A stretch of 64,000 bases of DNA from NCBI GenBank assembly GCA_002361355.1, contig DESQ01000036.1, positions 7,160 to 71,159 on the forward strand, given 5' to 3'. The stretch's first letter is position 1. The number at the start of each line of letters is the position of its first letter. Both the position numbers and the translations under genes were made by a program. Below are positions 52,025 through 61,594 of the stretch, piece by piece. This DNA is from Lachnospiraceae bacterium UBA3310. Lineage in GTDB: Bacteria; Bacillota; Clostridia; Lachnospirales; Lachnospiraceae. The notes beneath the pieces are model-generated. The model worked only from the letters and a program-made list of their open reading frames with translations, ran no database searches and was not told the DNA's origin.

Positions 52025-55015
52025 ATGGCGAGACGTTGGTTTTATAAAGAAGAAATGTTTTTCACATCTGAAGAATACAGTATCGGGGAGCACAATCAGG
52101 ATAAAATTATCGAACTGCTTGGGAAAAACGTAGCGGTCGGTGTAGTTGGCGGATTCTACGAGAAAGGCTTTCCGCTATATTTTATCAGTGAGTTCGCACT
52201 GTCCAATATTGGAATGACATATGAGCAGTTTATGGAGGCAACGGACGGAAAGTTCCTGAAAGCTGTGTATGAGCCGGATTGGCCGGCTTTTACGCGTGTC
52301 TGCCTGCCCGGCGAGGAGGAGCAAAGAGAATATCGAGTGATCAATGGGGATGGGGAGCCGGTCTGGGTTCATGGGCTCAGGACAGAGTCGACGGCTGAAG
52401 ACGGGCGGAAAATCTGGATCTGTGCCATCAGGCTCATTGATGAGCAACGCCGTACCAGTCAGTTATCTTATGAAGCGTTTCGCATGCTGCAGGACACCTA
52501 TTTCAGAATCAGCGCCATAGATCTGAAAAGAAATCATATTACGGATCTCAAATATGTGGAGAGTGAGGCTCGTGAGGCAGAGCGCCTAGGTGGCGATTAC
52601 AGAATGACAATCGCTTCCTGCGCAAAAAACCATGTGGAAGAGAGCGATCGCGATAATTTTCGCAATATTATGTCGGCGGAAAACCTGATGCAGGTGTTTT
52701 CCCATGGCGGCGCACCCATCCAGTTCAGTTATCTTCGTCTGGTGGAAGGAGAGTGGAAATGGGTACAGTCAGCATTGGTGCCGGTGGAACATTTCAGCGA
52801 AGAAAATGCCAGAGTCATGTGGTATGTGAAGAATATTACTGAGGAGCGGGCCAGAGAGGCCGAAATGATGGATCGGACGCTGCGAATGAACGCGGAGCTG
52901 GTGCAGGCGAAAAAGGAACTGGAAGAGGCAAATCTGAAAATTCAGGAGACGAACCGCGCGCTTCGGCGTACGTTGAGTGCCGAAGAACAATACAGACAGG
53001 CGATTGTTTCCGAAGCAGTTTATGTTTTTAATGTAAATGTAACAAGGAATCTGATTGAGGAGGAGTTCTACGAAATCAGGGAAGGGCAGATGACGCCGGT
53101 TCTGGAACAGATGGGGCTGCAGGCGCCCTGCAACGCAGATGATTTCTTCCTGAGTTGGAGTAAGGAGCGAGTTTTCCCTGTGGACAGGGAGGTTTACATA
53201 CAGACGATTAATACCAGGCATCTGCTGGAAGCTTATGAGCGGGGGGAAAGCGAACTTGTTATAGAGATTGAGACATCCGGTGCGGAAGAGCAGATTATGG
53301 TTTTGCGGCACACCATTTTGCTTACTAAGGACGGCGCCAGCGGTGATATACTTGCCCTTAATAATGCCAAAGATATCACGGATATTCGAGCAAAGGACAA
53401 AGAGACCAAGAAGGCGCTTTTGGATGCATATGAGGCGGCGGACAGGGCAAACTGTGCGAAGACGGATTTCCTTTCCAGAATGTCCCATGATATCAGGACA
53501 CCCATGAATGCGATTATTGGTATGACGGCCATAGCTGGTACTAAGCTTCATGATCCGGATGGGATGGAAGAATGTCTTGGTAAGGTTTCAGTTGCAAGCA
53601 AGCATCTTCTTTCCCTAATCAATGAAGTGCTTGATATGAGTAGAATTGAATCGGGGACGCTGACCTTGAACGAAGAGGATTTCAATCTTCTGGATATGGT
53701 GGAAAGCTTGGTAAATACGCTGATGGGAAAGACAAGGGAAAAGCGGCAACGGATAGAGTTTCATGCCCATGACGTTCATAATACCAATGTGAGGGGCGAT
53801 GCTTTACGGTTGCAGCAGATTTTTATGAATGTGATGAGCAACTCTATCAAGTATACCGGAGAAGGCGGAGAGATCAGTATAGATATCATGGAGAAGGACT
53901 CTGCACAGGAGCAGATCGGATGCTATGAGTTTGTGTTTAGGGACAATGGCATCGGTATGACAAAAGAATTCTTGCAGCGCATTTATGATCCTTTTGAACG
54001 GGCGGAGGATGTGCGGGTCAGTAAAATCCAAGGTACTGGACTAGGTATGACGATCAGCCGTAATATCATTCAGATGATGGGCGGTGATATACAAATTGAG
54101 AGTGAGCCTGGAGAGGGAACTATCGTTACCATTACTGTGCCTTTAAAGTATCAGGTGCCGGGCGTGATGAACAGAGAGGATTTGGAAGGGCGGATCGTGC
54201 TTGTGGTGGATGATGAGCCCTTTGCCGGAGAAGAAACCTGTTTCCTTTTACAAAACCTTGGAATGCAGGGCGAGTGGGTGCAATCCGGAGAGGAAGCTCT
54301 GGATTATATGCAGGAGAAACGGAAAAGGGATGAGGATGTTTTCGCGATTTTAATTGATTTGAATATGCCCGGCATGAACGGCATGGAGACGGCCAAAGTC
54401 CTGCGCAGCCAAGAGGGAGATGATTTGCCTATTATACTGGTTTCTTCCCATGAATGGGTGGATGTGGAGATAGAAGCGCGGCAGTCGGGAGTCAATGCTT
54501 TTATCAGAAAACCGTTGGATAAGAGTAGGCTGTTAAAAGCGTTCCGAAACTTTATGCCAAAAGAAAAAATAAAGTCTTCGGAGATAACATTGGATCAGTT
54601 GGAGGAGGCGGATTATTCATCCTGTAGGATTCTTGTGGTGGAAGATAATGATTTAAACAGGGAGATTGCAGAAGAAATTCTTTCCATGACGGGTGTGAAG
54701 GTTGAAACTGCGGGAAACGGAAAGGAAGCGGTTGATATGGTGGCGGCTTCTAAGGAGGGATACTATGATTTGATCCTGATGGATTTGCAGATGCCGGTGA
54801 TGAACGGGCATGATGCGACCCGGATGATTCGCGCGATGGAACGGAAGGATACCAGAAAGATTCCGATTGTTGCGATGACGGCTAATGCTTTTGTGGAGGA
54901 TATTCAACAATCTAAGGCCAGCGGTATGAATGAACATATGTCGAAACCTTTGGATATTGAACAACTGCAACGGATGCTGTCAAGATGGCTGGGTAAGAAA
55001 AATACAGGAATTTAG
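52025..55015 (+). CDS. Hybrid sensor histidine kinase with two receiver domains
   Basis: 996 residues, no transmembrane helix, so cytoplasmic. Order: two or three PAS-like domains (about 15-285 and 320-455), a coiled coil (about 280-320), HisKA with SHDIRTPMNA and phosphohistidine H488, HATPase_c (DNGIGMTKEF, GTGLGMTISR), a first receiver (about 710-825, D778 in IDLNMPGMNG) and a second receiver (about 850-990, D920 in MDLQMPVMNG). Both receivers keep their aspartate and Lys. There is no HPt or DNA-binding domain, so output probably passes to a separate protein. GGGAGAAGAAG before ATG 52025. Confidence 0.9.
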   Translation: MARRWFYKEEMFFTSEEYSIGEHNQDKIIELLGKNVAVGVVGGFYEKGFPLYFISEFALSNIGMTYEQFMEATDGKFLKAVYEPDWPAFTRVCLPGEEEQREYRVINGDGEPVWVHGLRTESTAEDGRKIWICAIRLIDEQRRTSQLSYEAFRMLQDTYFRISAIDLKRNHITDLKYVESEAREAERLGGDYRMTIASCAKNHVEESDRDNFRNIMSAENLMQVFSHGGAPIQFSYLRLVEGEWKWVQSALVPVEHFSEENARVMWYVKNITEERAREAEMMDRTLRMNAELVQAKKELEEANLKIQETNRALRRTLSAEEQYRQAIVSEAVYVFNVNVTRNLIEEEFYEIREGQMTPVLEQMGLQAPCNADDFFLSWSKERVFPVDREVYIQTINTRHLLEAYERGESELVIEIETSGAEEQIMVLRHTILLTKDGASGDILALNNAKDITDIRAKDKETKKALLDAYEAADRANCAKTDFLSRMSHDIRTPMNAIIGMTAIAGTKLHDPDGMEECLGKVSVASKHLLSLINEVLDMSRIESGTLTLNEEDFNLLDMVESLVNTLMGKTREKRQRIEFHAHDVHNTNVRGDALRLQQIFMNVMSNSIKYTGEGGEISIDIMEKDSAQEQIGCYEFVFRDNGIGMTKEFLQRIYDPFERAEDVRVSKIQGTGLGMTISRNIIQMMGGDIQIESEPGEGTIVTITVPLKYQVPGVMNREDLEGRIVLVVDDEPFAGEETCFLLQNLGMQGEWVQSGEEALDYMQEKRKRDEDVFAILIDLNMPGMNGMETAKVLRSQEGDDLPIILVSSHEWVDVEIEARQSGVNAFIRKPLDKSRLLKAFRNFMPKEKIKSSEITLDQLEEADYSSCRILVVEDNDLNREIAEEILSMTGVKVETAGNGKEAVDMVAASKEGYYDLILMDLQMPVMNGHDATRMIRAMERKDTRKIPIVAMTANAFVEDIQQSKASGMNEHMSKPLDIEQLQRMLSRWLGKKNTGI

Positions 55016-55053
55016 CATAAAAAGCGGGCGCATTTGCGTCTGCTTTTTTATGC
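55015..55053 (+). terminator. Terminator after the hybrid kinase gene
   Basis: GCATAAAAAGCGGGCGCA (55015-55032) pairs with TGCGTCTGCTTTTTTATGC (to 55053) with two G-U pairs and a small bulge, including the T-rich arm. Confidence 0.85.
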
Positions 55054-55180
55054 TGATATTTTTGGTTTTTTTAGAAAGATAAAAAAAGTGTTAAATGTGG
55101 TGCAACATACTTTACTTTTTCCTGAAAATAGTTGTATTCTAAAGGGCGGGTAGAAGGAAGCATATTTCGGAGGAGACATT

Positions 55181-56935
55181 ATGAAAAGACGGTACATATA
55201 TTTTGCAAAAAAAGCAGCGTCAGTTTTGCTTGTGACAGCGTGCTTTTCTACGTTAATGACGGGATGCGGGCAGACAGCAGAAGCGGCTGAAGAGGAAGAG
55301 AGCGACGCGATTCCCGTTGAGGTGCAGATGCCGGAGGCGGGAAGCCTTACTTTGAAAAATGAGTTTGTGGGAACGGTGAGCCCGGAGGAATCGGTTTATG
55401 TGGTTCCGTTGGTGTCGGCGGAAGTGCTAAGTGCGGATATAAAAGTTGGCGATACCGTGACGGCGGGACAAGAATTATGTAAACTGGATCCAGAGGCGGC
55501 GGAGCTGCAGCTTGCCAGCGCAAAAGCGCAGTATAACAGCGCGGCGGCGGGTGTGAAGGCCGCGGAGGTTGGATACGAGATCGCGCAGGCACAGTACGAC
55601 AGTACGGTGGCACAGCTTGACGTTCAGAATGAGCAGACCCAGCGGCAGAAGGATCTGACGATGTATCAGATGCAGATGCAGATTGATAATATCAACGAGG
55701 GTATTGGGGACATCAACGAGCAGATTGCGGATCTGGCGGAGGATCGGGAAGATCTCAAGGATCAGCGTGATGATTTGAAAGATGCAAGGAATCAGGCGGA
55801 TCAGTATGTGCAGCAGGCGCAGGCGGCGTACAGTGCGGCGGCGGCAGCTTATGGGTATCCGGAAGCACAGAGAAATTATCAAGCGGCTATTGCAGCGATG
55901 AATGCATTTGAGGCACAGCCACATGATTCGGACTATGATACTAAGAAAGAGCAACTACAGGGTCAATTGAATGATGCCAAGGATAAGGTAGATGAAATTG
56001 AAGGGGATTTGAAATCCCACAAGGATACGCTGACAGCAGCCCAGAGCGCAGCTTCCCAGTTAGATTCCGCCTACGAGCAGGCAAAGGCAGGTATCGAACA
56101 GATCGACGATGGAAAAGAGCAGTTGGAGGAGACTCTCTCCGATACCTATACGAGTCTGGGACAGACCGAGACGGTGAAAAATCTGACCGAAGCCCAGCTT
56201 AATGTCAACACCCAGCCGGTGCAGGAGGCGGGCAAGAGAACGGCGGCTTTGGGGATTGATTCCGCGGCGGCGCAGGTAAACAGTGCAAAGGTTGGCGCGG
56301 CTGGCGCTAAAGTGGGAATCGACAGCGCGGAGTACCAGCTTGATATGTATACGCTGACAGCGCCTATCGACGGCGTGATTGAGGCGGTGAATGTGGAGGC
56401 GCATGATTTTGCATCTCCCGGGAATCCGGCTTTTGTGATTTCCAATAAAGATACCATGACGGTTACTTTCGGTGTGAGCGAGGGCATTCGCAGCACTCTG
56501 AAAGTGGGTCAGAAGATAGAGGTGGACAGGAACGGTAAGACTTACAGCGCGGCGATCACGGAGATCGGCAGTATGATCGATCAGACGACGGGATTGTTTA
56601 TGATTAAGTCCTGCGTGAGTACGCCGGATGACAGTCTGCTCACGGGCAGTACCGTGAAAGTGACGGCCGATACCTACAGCAGGGGCGATGCTCTGTTGAT
56701 TCCCTACGATGCGGTTTACTATGATAACAGCCAGCCCTATGTCTATGTGGCAGTGGGAGATGTGGCGGAGCGCAGAGATATTGAGACGGATATTTTTGAC
56801 GAGCAGACCATTACGGTTATATCCGGGTTGACGACGGAAGATCAGTTGATCACGAGCTGGTCGGCAAATCTGCGCGACGGTGCAGAGATATCGATACAGG
56901 AGACGGAAAGCTCTGCCACTGGGGCGGAAGAGTAG
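55181..56935 (+). CDS. RND efflux membrane-fusion (adaptor) lipoprotein
   Basis: 584 residues. A lipoprotein signal with lipobox LMTGC (C29). HlyD/AcrA-type layout: a lipoyl half near 70-105 (ADIKVGDTVTAGQELCKLD), a very long alpha-helical coiled-coil hairpin (about 110-370, rich in Gln/Asp/Ala), then the second lipoyl half TLTAPIDGVIEAVNV, a beta-barrel and a membrane-proximal domain. It would link the pump to the cell wall face in a single-membrane organism. ATG 55181 after GGAGGA. The pump gene starts eight bases downstream, so the two form an operon. Confidence 0.9.
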   Translation: MKRRYIYFAKKAASVLLVTACFSTLMTGCGQTAEAAEEEESDAIPVEVQMPEAGSLTLKNEFVGTVSPEESVYVVPLVSAEVLSADIKVGDTVTAGQELCKLDPEAAELQLASAKAQYNSAAAGVKAAEVGYEIAQAQYDSTVAQLDVQNEQTQRQKDLTMYQMQMQIDNINEGIGDINEQIADLAEDREDLKDQRDDLKDARNQADQYVQQAQAAYSAAAAAYGYPEAQRNYQAAIAAMNAFEAQPHDSDYDTKKEQLQGQLNDAKDKVDEIEGDLKSHKDTLTAAQSAASQLDSAYEQAKAGIEQIDDGKEQLEETLSDTYTSLGQTETVKNLTEAQLNVNTQPVQEAGKRTAALGIDSAAAQVNSAKVGAAGAKVGIDSAEYQLDMYTLTAPIDGVIEAVNVEAHDFASPGNPAFVISNKDTMTVTFGVSEGIRSTLKVGQKIEVDRNGKTYSAAITEIGSMIDQTTGLFMIKSCVSTPDDSLLTGSTVKVTADTYSRGDALLIPYDAVYYDNSQPYVYVAVGDVAERRDIETDIFDEQTITVISGLTTEDQLITSWSANLRDGAEISIQETESSATGAEE

Positions 56936-56943
56936 GAGGCGGC

Positions 56944-59900
56944 ATGAATCTGACTAAATTAGCAATGCGCCGGCCTGTCTCTACCGCATTGATTGTCCTG
57001 GCGTTGGTGGTGTTTGGACTGACTTCCGTACTCGGCTTCCGGCTGGAATTGACGCCGGATATGGAAATGCCGATGCTTCTTGTCTATACGCTCTATCCGG
57101 GCGCAGATCCGGAGAGCGTGGAGGAGCTGGTAACCAAGGAGATAGAGGCTGCAGGTGCGGAACAGAGCGGCGTCACTACTTACACATCCCAGTCGGCGGA
57201 AAATATGTCCATGGTTATGTTCCAGTATGAGTACGGGACAGATTTGGATGAGGCATATATGGATTTGCAGACAGCCCTCAATACGGTGGCGGCGACCATG
57301 CCGGATGATGTGGATACGCCTGTCATCATCGAGATGTCGATGGATCAGATGGAGACAATGGATGTTTCCGTGATGGCGGTGGGCGACAGCGATGTGTTAA
57401 GCTATGTCAATGACACGATGGTTTCGGAACTGGAGGCTCTCTCAGGCGTGGCGCAAGTTCAGGTGTCTGGCGGTAAAGAGAATTATATTAAAGTGGAGTT
57501 AAACTCTCAGGCGATGAAACAGTACGGCGTCACCATGAGCGGCATTTCACAGACCATTGCCGCCATGGATTTTACGGTGCCGGTGGGAAACGTCAGCCAG
57601 GGAACGCAGGATATTTCGATTTCCAGCGCAGCGGATATTTCCGGTGTGGTACAGATCCAGAATATTCCGATCACGACAGCCAGAGGACAGGTTGTTCCCC
57701 TTTCGGAACTGGCGGCGGTGACGGAAAGCCAGGTGGAAGACTCCGGTATCAGCCGTACCAACGGGCAGGAAGATATCAATATTGCCATCACGAAGAAAAA
57801 GAGCTACGGCACGGTGGATGTGACCAGATCCGTCGAGAGGCTGTTGGAGAGACTGCAGGCTTCGAACGATACGGTTAAGATTGATGTGGTCTATAATGCT
57901 AGCGATTCCATTATCTCATCCCTCACTTCGGTGGGAGAGACGCTGGTGCTGGGCGTTATTTTGTCTATGCTGGTGCTGTTTATTTTTTTCGGGGATATGC
58001 GGGCCAGCCTGATCGTGGGTAGTTCCATGCCGATCTCGCTGTTTGCGACGATGATCGGTATGAATATGCTCGGTTTTACCTTCAACGTGGTGACCATGGG
58101 CGCGCTGGTGATCGCCATCGGTATGATGGTGGACAGTTCTATTGTCGTGCTGGAAAGTTGCTTCCGCTGGAAAGATGAGACGGGTGAGTATTACGATTCG
58201 GCGCTCAAGGGAACTGGCTATGTGACGGCTTCCATCATTGCCTCCACGATCACGACGGTGGTTGTATATCTGCCTTTGAGTACCATGAAAGGCTTATCCG
58301 GGCAGATGTTCTCACAGCTCGGTATGACAATCATCATGTCCATGCTGACATCCCTGATTGTGGCGATGACCATTATCCCACTTTTGTTTGGCAAGTTTAA
58401 ACCGCAGGAGAAGAAAGAACTTCCGGTCAACAAACTGCTGCGAAAAATCAACAGCGGGTATGAAAAAGTATTACATAGGCTTTTAAATAAGAAAAAGACG
58501 GTTATGTTGATTGCCGTGCTTTTGCTGGTGGGTGCGTTTGTGCTGGTGACTCATACAAACTCGGAACTGATTCCGACTATGGATGAGGGCGCTTTTTCCA
58601 TCAGCGTGAGTTTCCGCTCCGGGACGAATACGGAAACGGTGGAGGAAGAGACATTGTTTCTGGAAGAGATGGTCGCGGCTGACGAGGACATAGACGAGTA
58701 TTCCTACTCTGTTTCTTCCAGTTCGGCGCGCGTGACTGCTTATTTGAAAGACGATGCCGACATCTCCACGAATCAGGCGGTGGAGAAATATACCAGGGCG
58801 CTAAAAGATGTGACCGGTATGGATATCAGCGTCCAGTCTACCGGAGCGAGCATGACATCGATGATGGGAGGCGGTATCGAGATTGACCTGCAGGGAAGGG
58901 ATCTGGATGATTTAAAAGAAGCTTCCAGAGAGGTGGAGGCGATGCTGCAGAAAATTCCGGGCGTTTTACAGGTATCCTCCGATCTTGCCGATGCGTCTAC
59001 GCAGGTGGAGGTGGTCGTGGATCCGCTCAAGAGTATGGCGGTGGGACTGCCGCCTGTGCAGGTGGCGGGAGAGATGCGAAACACCTTAAGCGGTGTGGAG
59101 GCGGCTACCCTGACCCGGAACGGGGAGGAGTACAAAGTTCGTCTGGAGTATCCCGATGGCGAGTATGAGAATATGAATGATCTGTTAAACCTGACGCTTG
59201 CATCGCCCACGGGAAAACAGGTTCCGCTTTCGGAGATTGCAGAGATCCAGTATAAGGATGCGCCGATCACACTGACCCGCGTGGATGGCAAGTATCAGGT
59301 GGCGGTCTCGGCGCAGACTACGGAGGAGGAGCGGTTTACCGCACAGGATGCGGCGAATAAGGCGATGGAACAGATGGTTCTCCCAAGAGGCGTCGAGAGA
59401 ACGAGCAGTATGATGAATGATATGATGAATGATGAGTTTCAGGCAATCATTCAGGCGATCTTCACGGCGGTATTCCTGATTTTCCTTGTGATGGCCATGC
59501 AGTTTGAATCTCCCAGATTTTCGCTGATGGTCATGATGAGTATCCCCTTTGCACTGATTGGCTCCTTTGGGCTTCTCTTTATCACCAGTTCTACGCTGAA
59601 CATGGTATCCCTGATGGGCGTGCTGATGCTGGCCGGTATCGTGGTGAACAATGGTATCCTCTATGTGGATACGGCCAATAAGCTGCGGGAGGAGATGGAC
59701 TTAAACGATGCACTGGTAAAGAGTGGACAGATGCGTCTGCGCCCGATCCTTATGACCACACTGACAACGATTCTTTCCATGGTGCCCATGTCGTTGGGAA
59801 TCGGAGACGGCTCGGTTATGATGCAGGGTATGGCGCTGATCATCATTGGCGGTCTGGTGGCATCTACCATATTGATTCTGATTTTGCTGCCAACCTTCTA

Positions 59901-59997
59901 TCTGATTATTGATAAACAGAGCAGAAGAGAGAGCCGGGCGGCGAAGAGAGCAAGAAGAGCAGAAAAAAGAGCACAGAAAGCGGCGAAAGAAAAATAA
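56944..59997 (+). CDS. RND (AcrB/HAE1-type) efflux pump
   Basis: 1017 residues; 12 transmembrane helices with two large extracytoplasmic loops. N-terminal MRRPVSTALIVLALVVFG is the RND opening. The proton-relay helix reads IAIGMMVDSSIVVLE: the first aspartate is kept, the second is serine. The C-terminus is a basic Arg/Lys/Ala tail of about 25 residues. It should export hydrophobic or amphiphilic compounds; no outer-membrane channel gene is present, as expected for a Gram-positive host. Substrate unknown. GGAGGCGGC before ATG 56944. The tail overlaps the convergent GGDEF gene by 92 bases. Confidence 0.93.
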   Translation: MNLTKLAMRRPVSTALIVLALVVFGLTSVLGFRLELTPDMEMPMLLVYTLYPGADPESVEELVTKEIEAAGAEQSGVTTYTSQSAENMSMVMFQYEYGTDLDEAYMDLQTALNTVAATMPDDVDTPVIIEMSMDQMETMDVSVMAVGDSDVLSYVNDTMVSELEALSGVAQVQVSGGKENYIKVELNSQAMKQYGVTMSGISQTIAAMDFTVPVGNVSQGTQDISISSAADISGVVQIQNIPITTARGQVVPLSELAAVTESQVEDSGISRTNGQEDINIAITKKKSYGTVDVTRSVERLLERLQASNDTVKIDVVYNASDSIISSLTSVGETLVLGVILSMLVLFIFFGDMRASLIVGSSMPISLFATMIGMNMLGFTFNVVTMGALVIAIGMMVDSSIVVLESCFRWKDETGEYYDSALKGTGYVTASIIASTITTVVVYLPLSTMKGLSGQMFSQLGMTIIMSMLTSLIVAMTIIPLLFGKFKPQEKKELPVNKLLRKINSGYEKVLHRLLNKKKTVMLIAVLLLVGAFVLVTHTNSELIPTMDEGAFSISVSFRSGTNTETVEEETLFLEEMVAADEDIDEYSYSVSSSSARVTAYLKDDADISTNQAVEKYTRALKDVTGMDISVQSTGASMTSMMGGGIEIDLQGRDLDDLKEASREVEAMLQKIPGVLQVSSDLADASTQVEVVVDPLKSMAVGLPPVQVAGEMRNTLSGVEAATLTRNGEEYKVRLEYPDGEYENMNDLLNLTLASPTGKQVPLSEIAEIQYKDAPITLTRVDGKYQVAVSAQTTEEERFTAQDAANKAMEQMVLPRGVERTSSMMNDMMNDEFQAIIQAIFTAVFLIFLVMAMQFESPRFSLMVMMSIPFALIGSFGLLFITSSTLNMVSLMGVLMLAGIVVNNGILYVDTANKLREEMDLNDALVKSGQMRLRPILMTTLTTILSMVPMSLGIGDGSVMMQGMALIIIGGLVASTILILILLPTFYLIIDKQSRRESRAAKRARRAEKRAQKAAKEK

Positions 59998-61399
59998 ATA
60001 AGTTTCCGTTCCATTTGGCTTCATAGAGCGCCTTGTCGGCATTCTGGTAAAGCAGCTCGTAAGTGTCGCTTTCTGCGGCCAGACTGATACCGATGCTGGT
60101 AGAAAGCTTCTGGTCGGGGTACTTGCTGTCAAAATTCTGGTGCACAATGGAGATAAATTTTTTGAGCATGTCGTTCATCTCCGCTGTGGAAATGTCACGG
60201 CCTGAGAATACGGCGAACTCATCGCCGCCCAGACGCCCGACGATGTCTTTGTTGCGGTTGAAATAATTTTCCAGGATAGAGGAAAATTCCCGAAGAACCT
60301 GATCGCCGACGGGATGGCCGAGCTGGTCGTTGATCAGCTTGAAATTATCCATATCCATGATCATTAAAATACCCTGTTCCGGCTTATCCGAGAGAGACAG
60401 GCGGACAAGTTCTTCAAAACCTTCTCTGTTGAGCAGTTTGGTAAGAGGATCCAGTCGGGCTTTCGTGCGAATCGTACGCATCTCCTTCGAGAATCGGGAG
60501 GTCAGGTAAAAGAGGAGAACGGAGGCGATAACGGCAATGACCGTCATGGGGAACTCTATCCGCCATAAATCTTTTAACACTTCGTTGCGATTCATACAGG
60601 TGACAAAATACCAGTCGGTGTTCGGGATCATGTTAATGTTGACAAAATAGATACTTTCGTCTCCAAGGATATCGGTCTGGCCGATCTGTCCGTTATCTAT
60701 AAGCTTGCTGATATTTTGATAGAGAATGGATTCATTGGCAGCGGATAAAACAGTGCCGGTCAGTGATGCGTCGGAGTCAGCCACAATAAGTCTGCTGTCT
60801 TTTGAGATAAAGAAAGCGTGCTCGATCTTATCATATGTGACTTCATTTACAAGCAAAGAGGCATAGTCCAGATAGACATCCGCGGAAAGGACGGTCACAG
60901 CGGGAGAGGTGTTCAGACGGCTTGTTACACTCACACAGGTGCCGCCGGTCATCGCATCTACATAGGGTTCGCCAAAGGCGGGGTGTGAATGTGCCAGCCC
61001 TTCCTGATACCAGTCGCGCTCTGTGACAACAAAATCGTCTTCCGGTATCCAGCCTGAGGCATCAAAGTAATTTCCGGAATCATCGCCCATGTACAGGCCA
61101 TAAGGATAGGCCGCGTGCGCACCGGCACTGGTGTACATCAATTCGTAGACGGCTTCGTTTTCAAGGCCAAGCTGTTCGATCATATCCTTATAGATTGTCA
61201 TTTCATTCAGGACGGAATCAACCCATTCGTTGAGCTCTTCGGCATAGTATTGGGATTCAAGAGCAAGTTTTTCCCTGGACAGCCTCAGGATTTCCTGCCG
61301 GACAAGCATGAAATATATGATGATCATTACAAGCACGATGGGGACTATGGTGCTGACCAGTTTTATATTTGCCCAGATATAATGACGTTTTGTTTTCAA
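59906..61399 (-). CDS. Cache-GGDEF diguanylate cyclase
   Basis: 497 residues. A transmembrane helix (about 12-34), an extracellular dCache-like domain (about 40-270; WYQEGLAHSHPAFGEPYVD and VSVTSRLN are typical), a second helix (about 282-303) and a GGDEF domain with LDPLTKLLNREGFEEL, the Mg site IMDMDNFKLIND, and the signature RLGGDEF. It should make cyclic di-GMP in response to an external signal. After the normal domain end (ADKALYEAKWNGN) about 27 hydrophobic residues run antisense to the pump gene's tail. No RxxD inhibitory site is evident. No effector gene nearby. Confidence 0.9.
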   Translation of the reverse strand: MKTKRHYIWANIKLVSTIVPIVLVMIIIYFMLVRQEILRLSREKLALESQYYAEELNEWVDSVLNEMTIYKDMIEQLGLENEAVYELMYTSAGAHAAYPYGLYMGDDSGNYFDASGWIPEDDFVVTERDWYQEGLAHSHPAFGEPYVDAMTGGTCVSVTSRLNTSPAVTVLSADVYLDYASLLVNEVTYDKIEHAFFISKDSRLIVADSDASLTGTVLSAANESILYQNISKLIDNGQIGQTDILGDESIYFVNINMIPNTDWYFVTCMNRNEVLKDLWRIEFPMTVIAVIASVLLFYLTSRFSKEMRTIRTKARLDPLTKLLNREGFEELVRLSLSDKPEQGILMIMDMDNFKLINDQLGHPVGDQVLREFSSILENYFNRNKDIVGRLGGDEFAVFSGRDISTAEMNDMLKKFISIVHQNFDSKYPDQKLSTSIGISLAAESDTYELLYQNADKALYEAKWNGNLFIFLSPLSVLFFLLFLLSSPPGSLFCSVYQ

Positions 61400-61594
61400 T
61401 TTATTATTTCCTCCCCCGTAAGGCAGTCGTAAGGCAATATAGATTCGCGTCTTTTTACAATATGAATTTCCATAATTTTATCATATGGGTATGGAAAGTC
61501 AAGGCGTCCTTCTATTGACAAATGGAGGGGGAGATGCTAACGTTGTGGCAAAACCATAAATTTTGGAAGTAAGTAAGAGGCAAGATCCTGAAGA

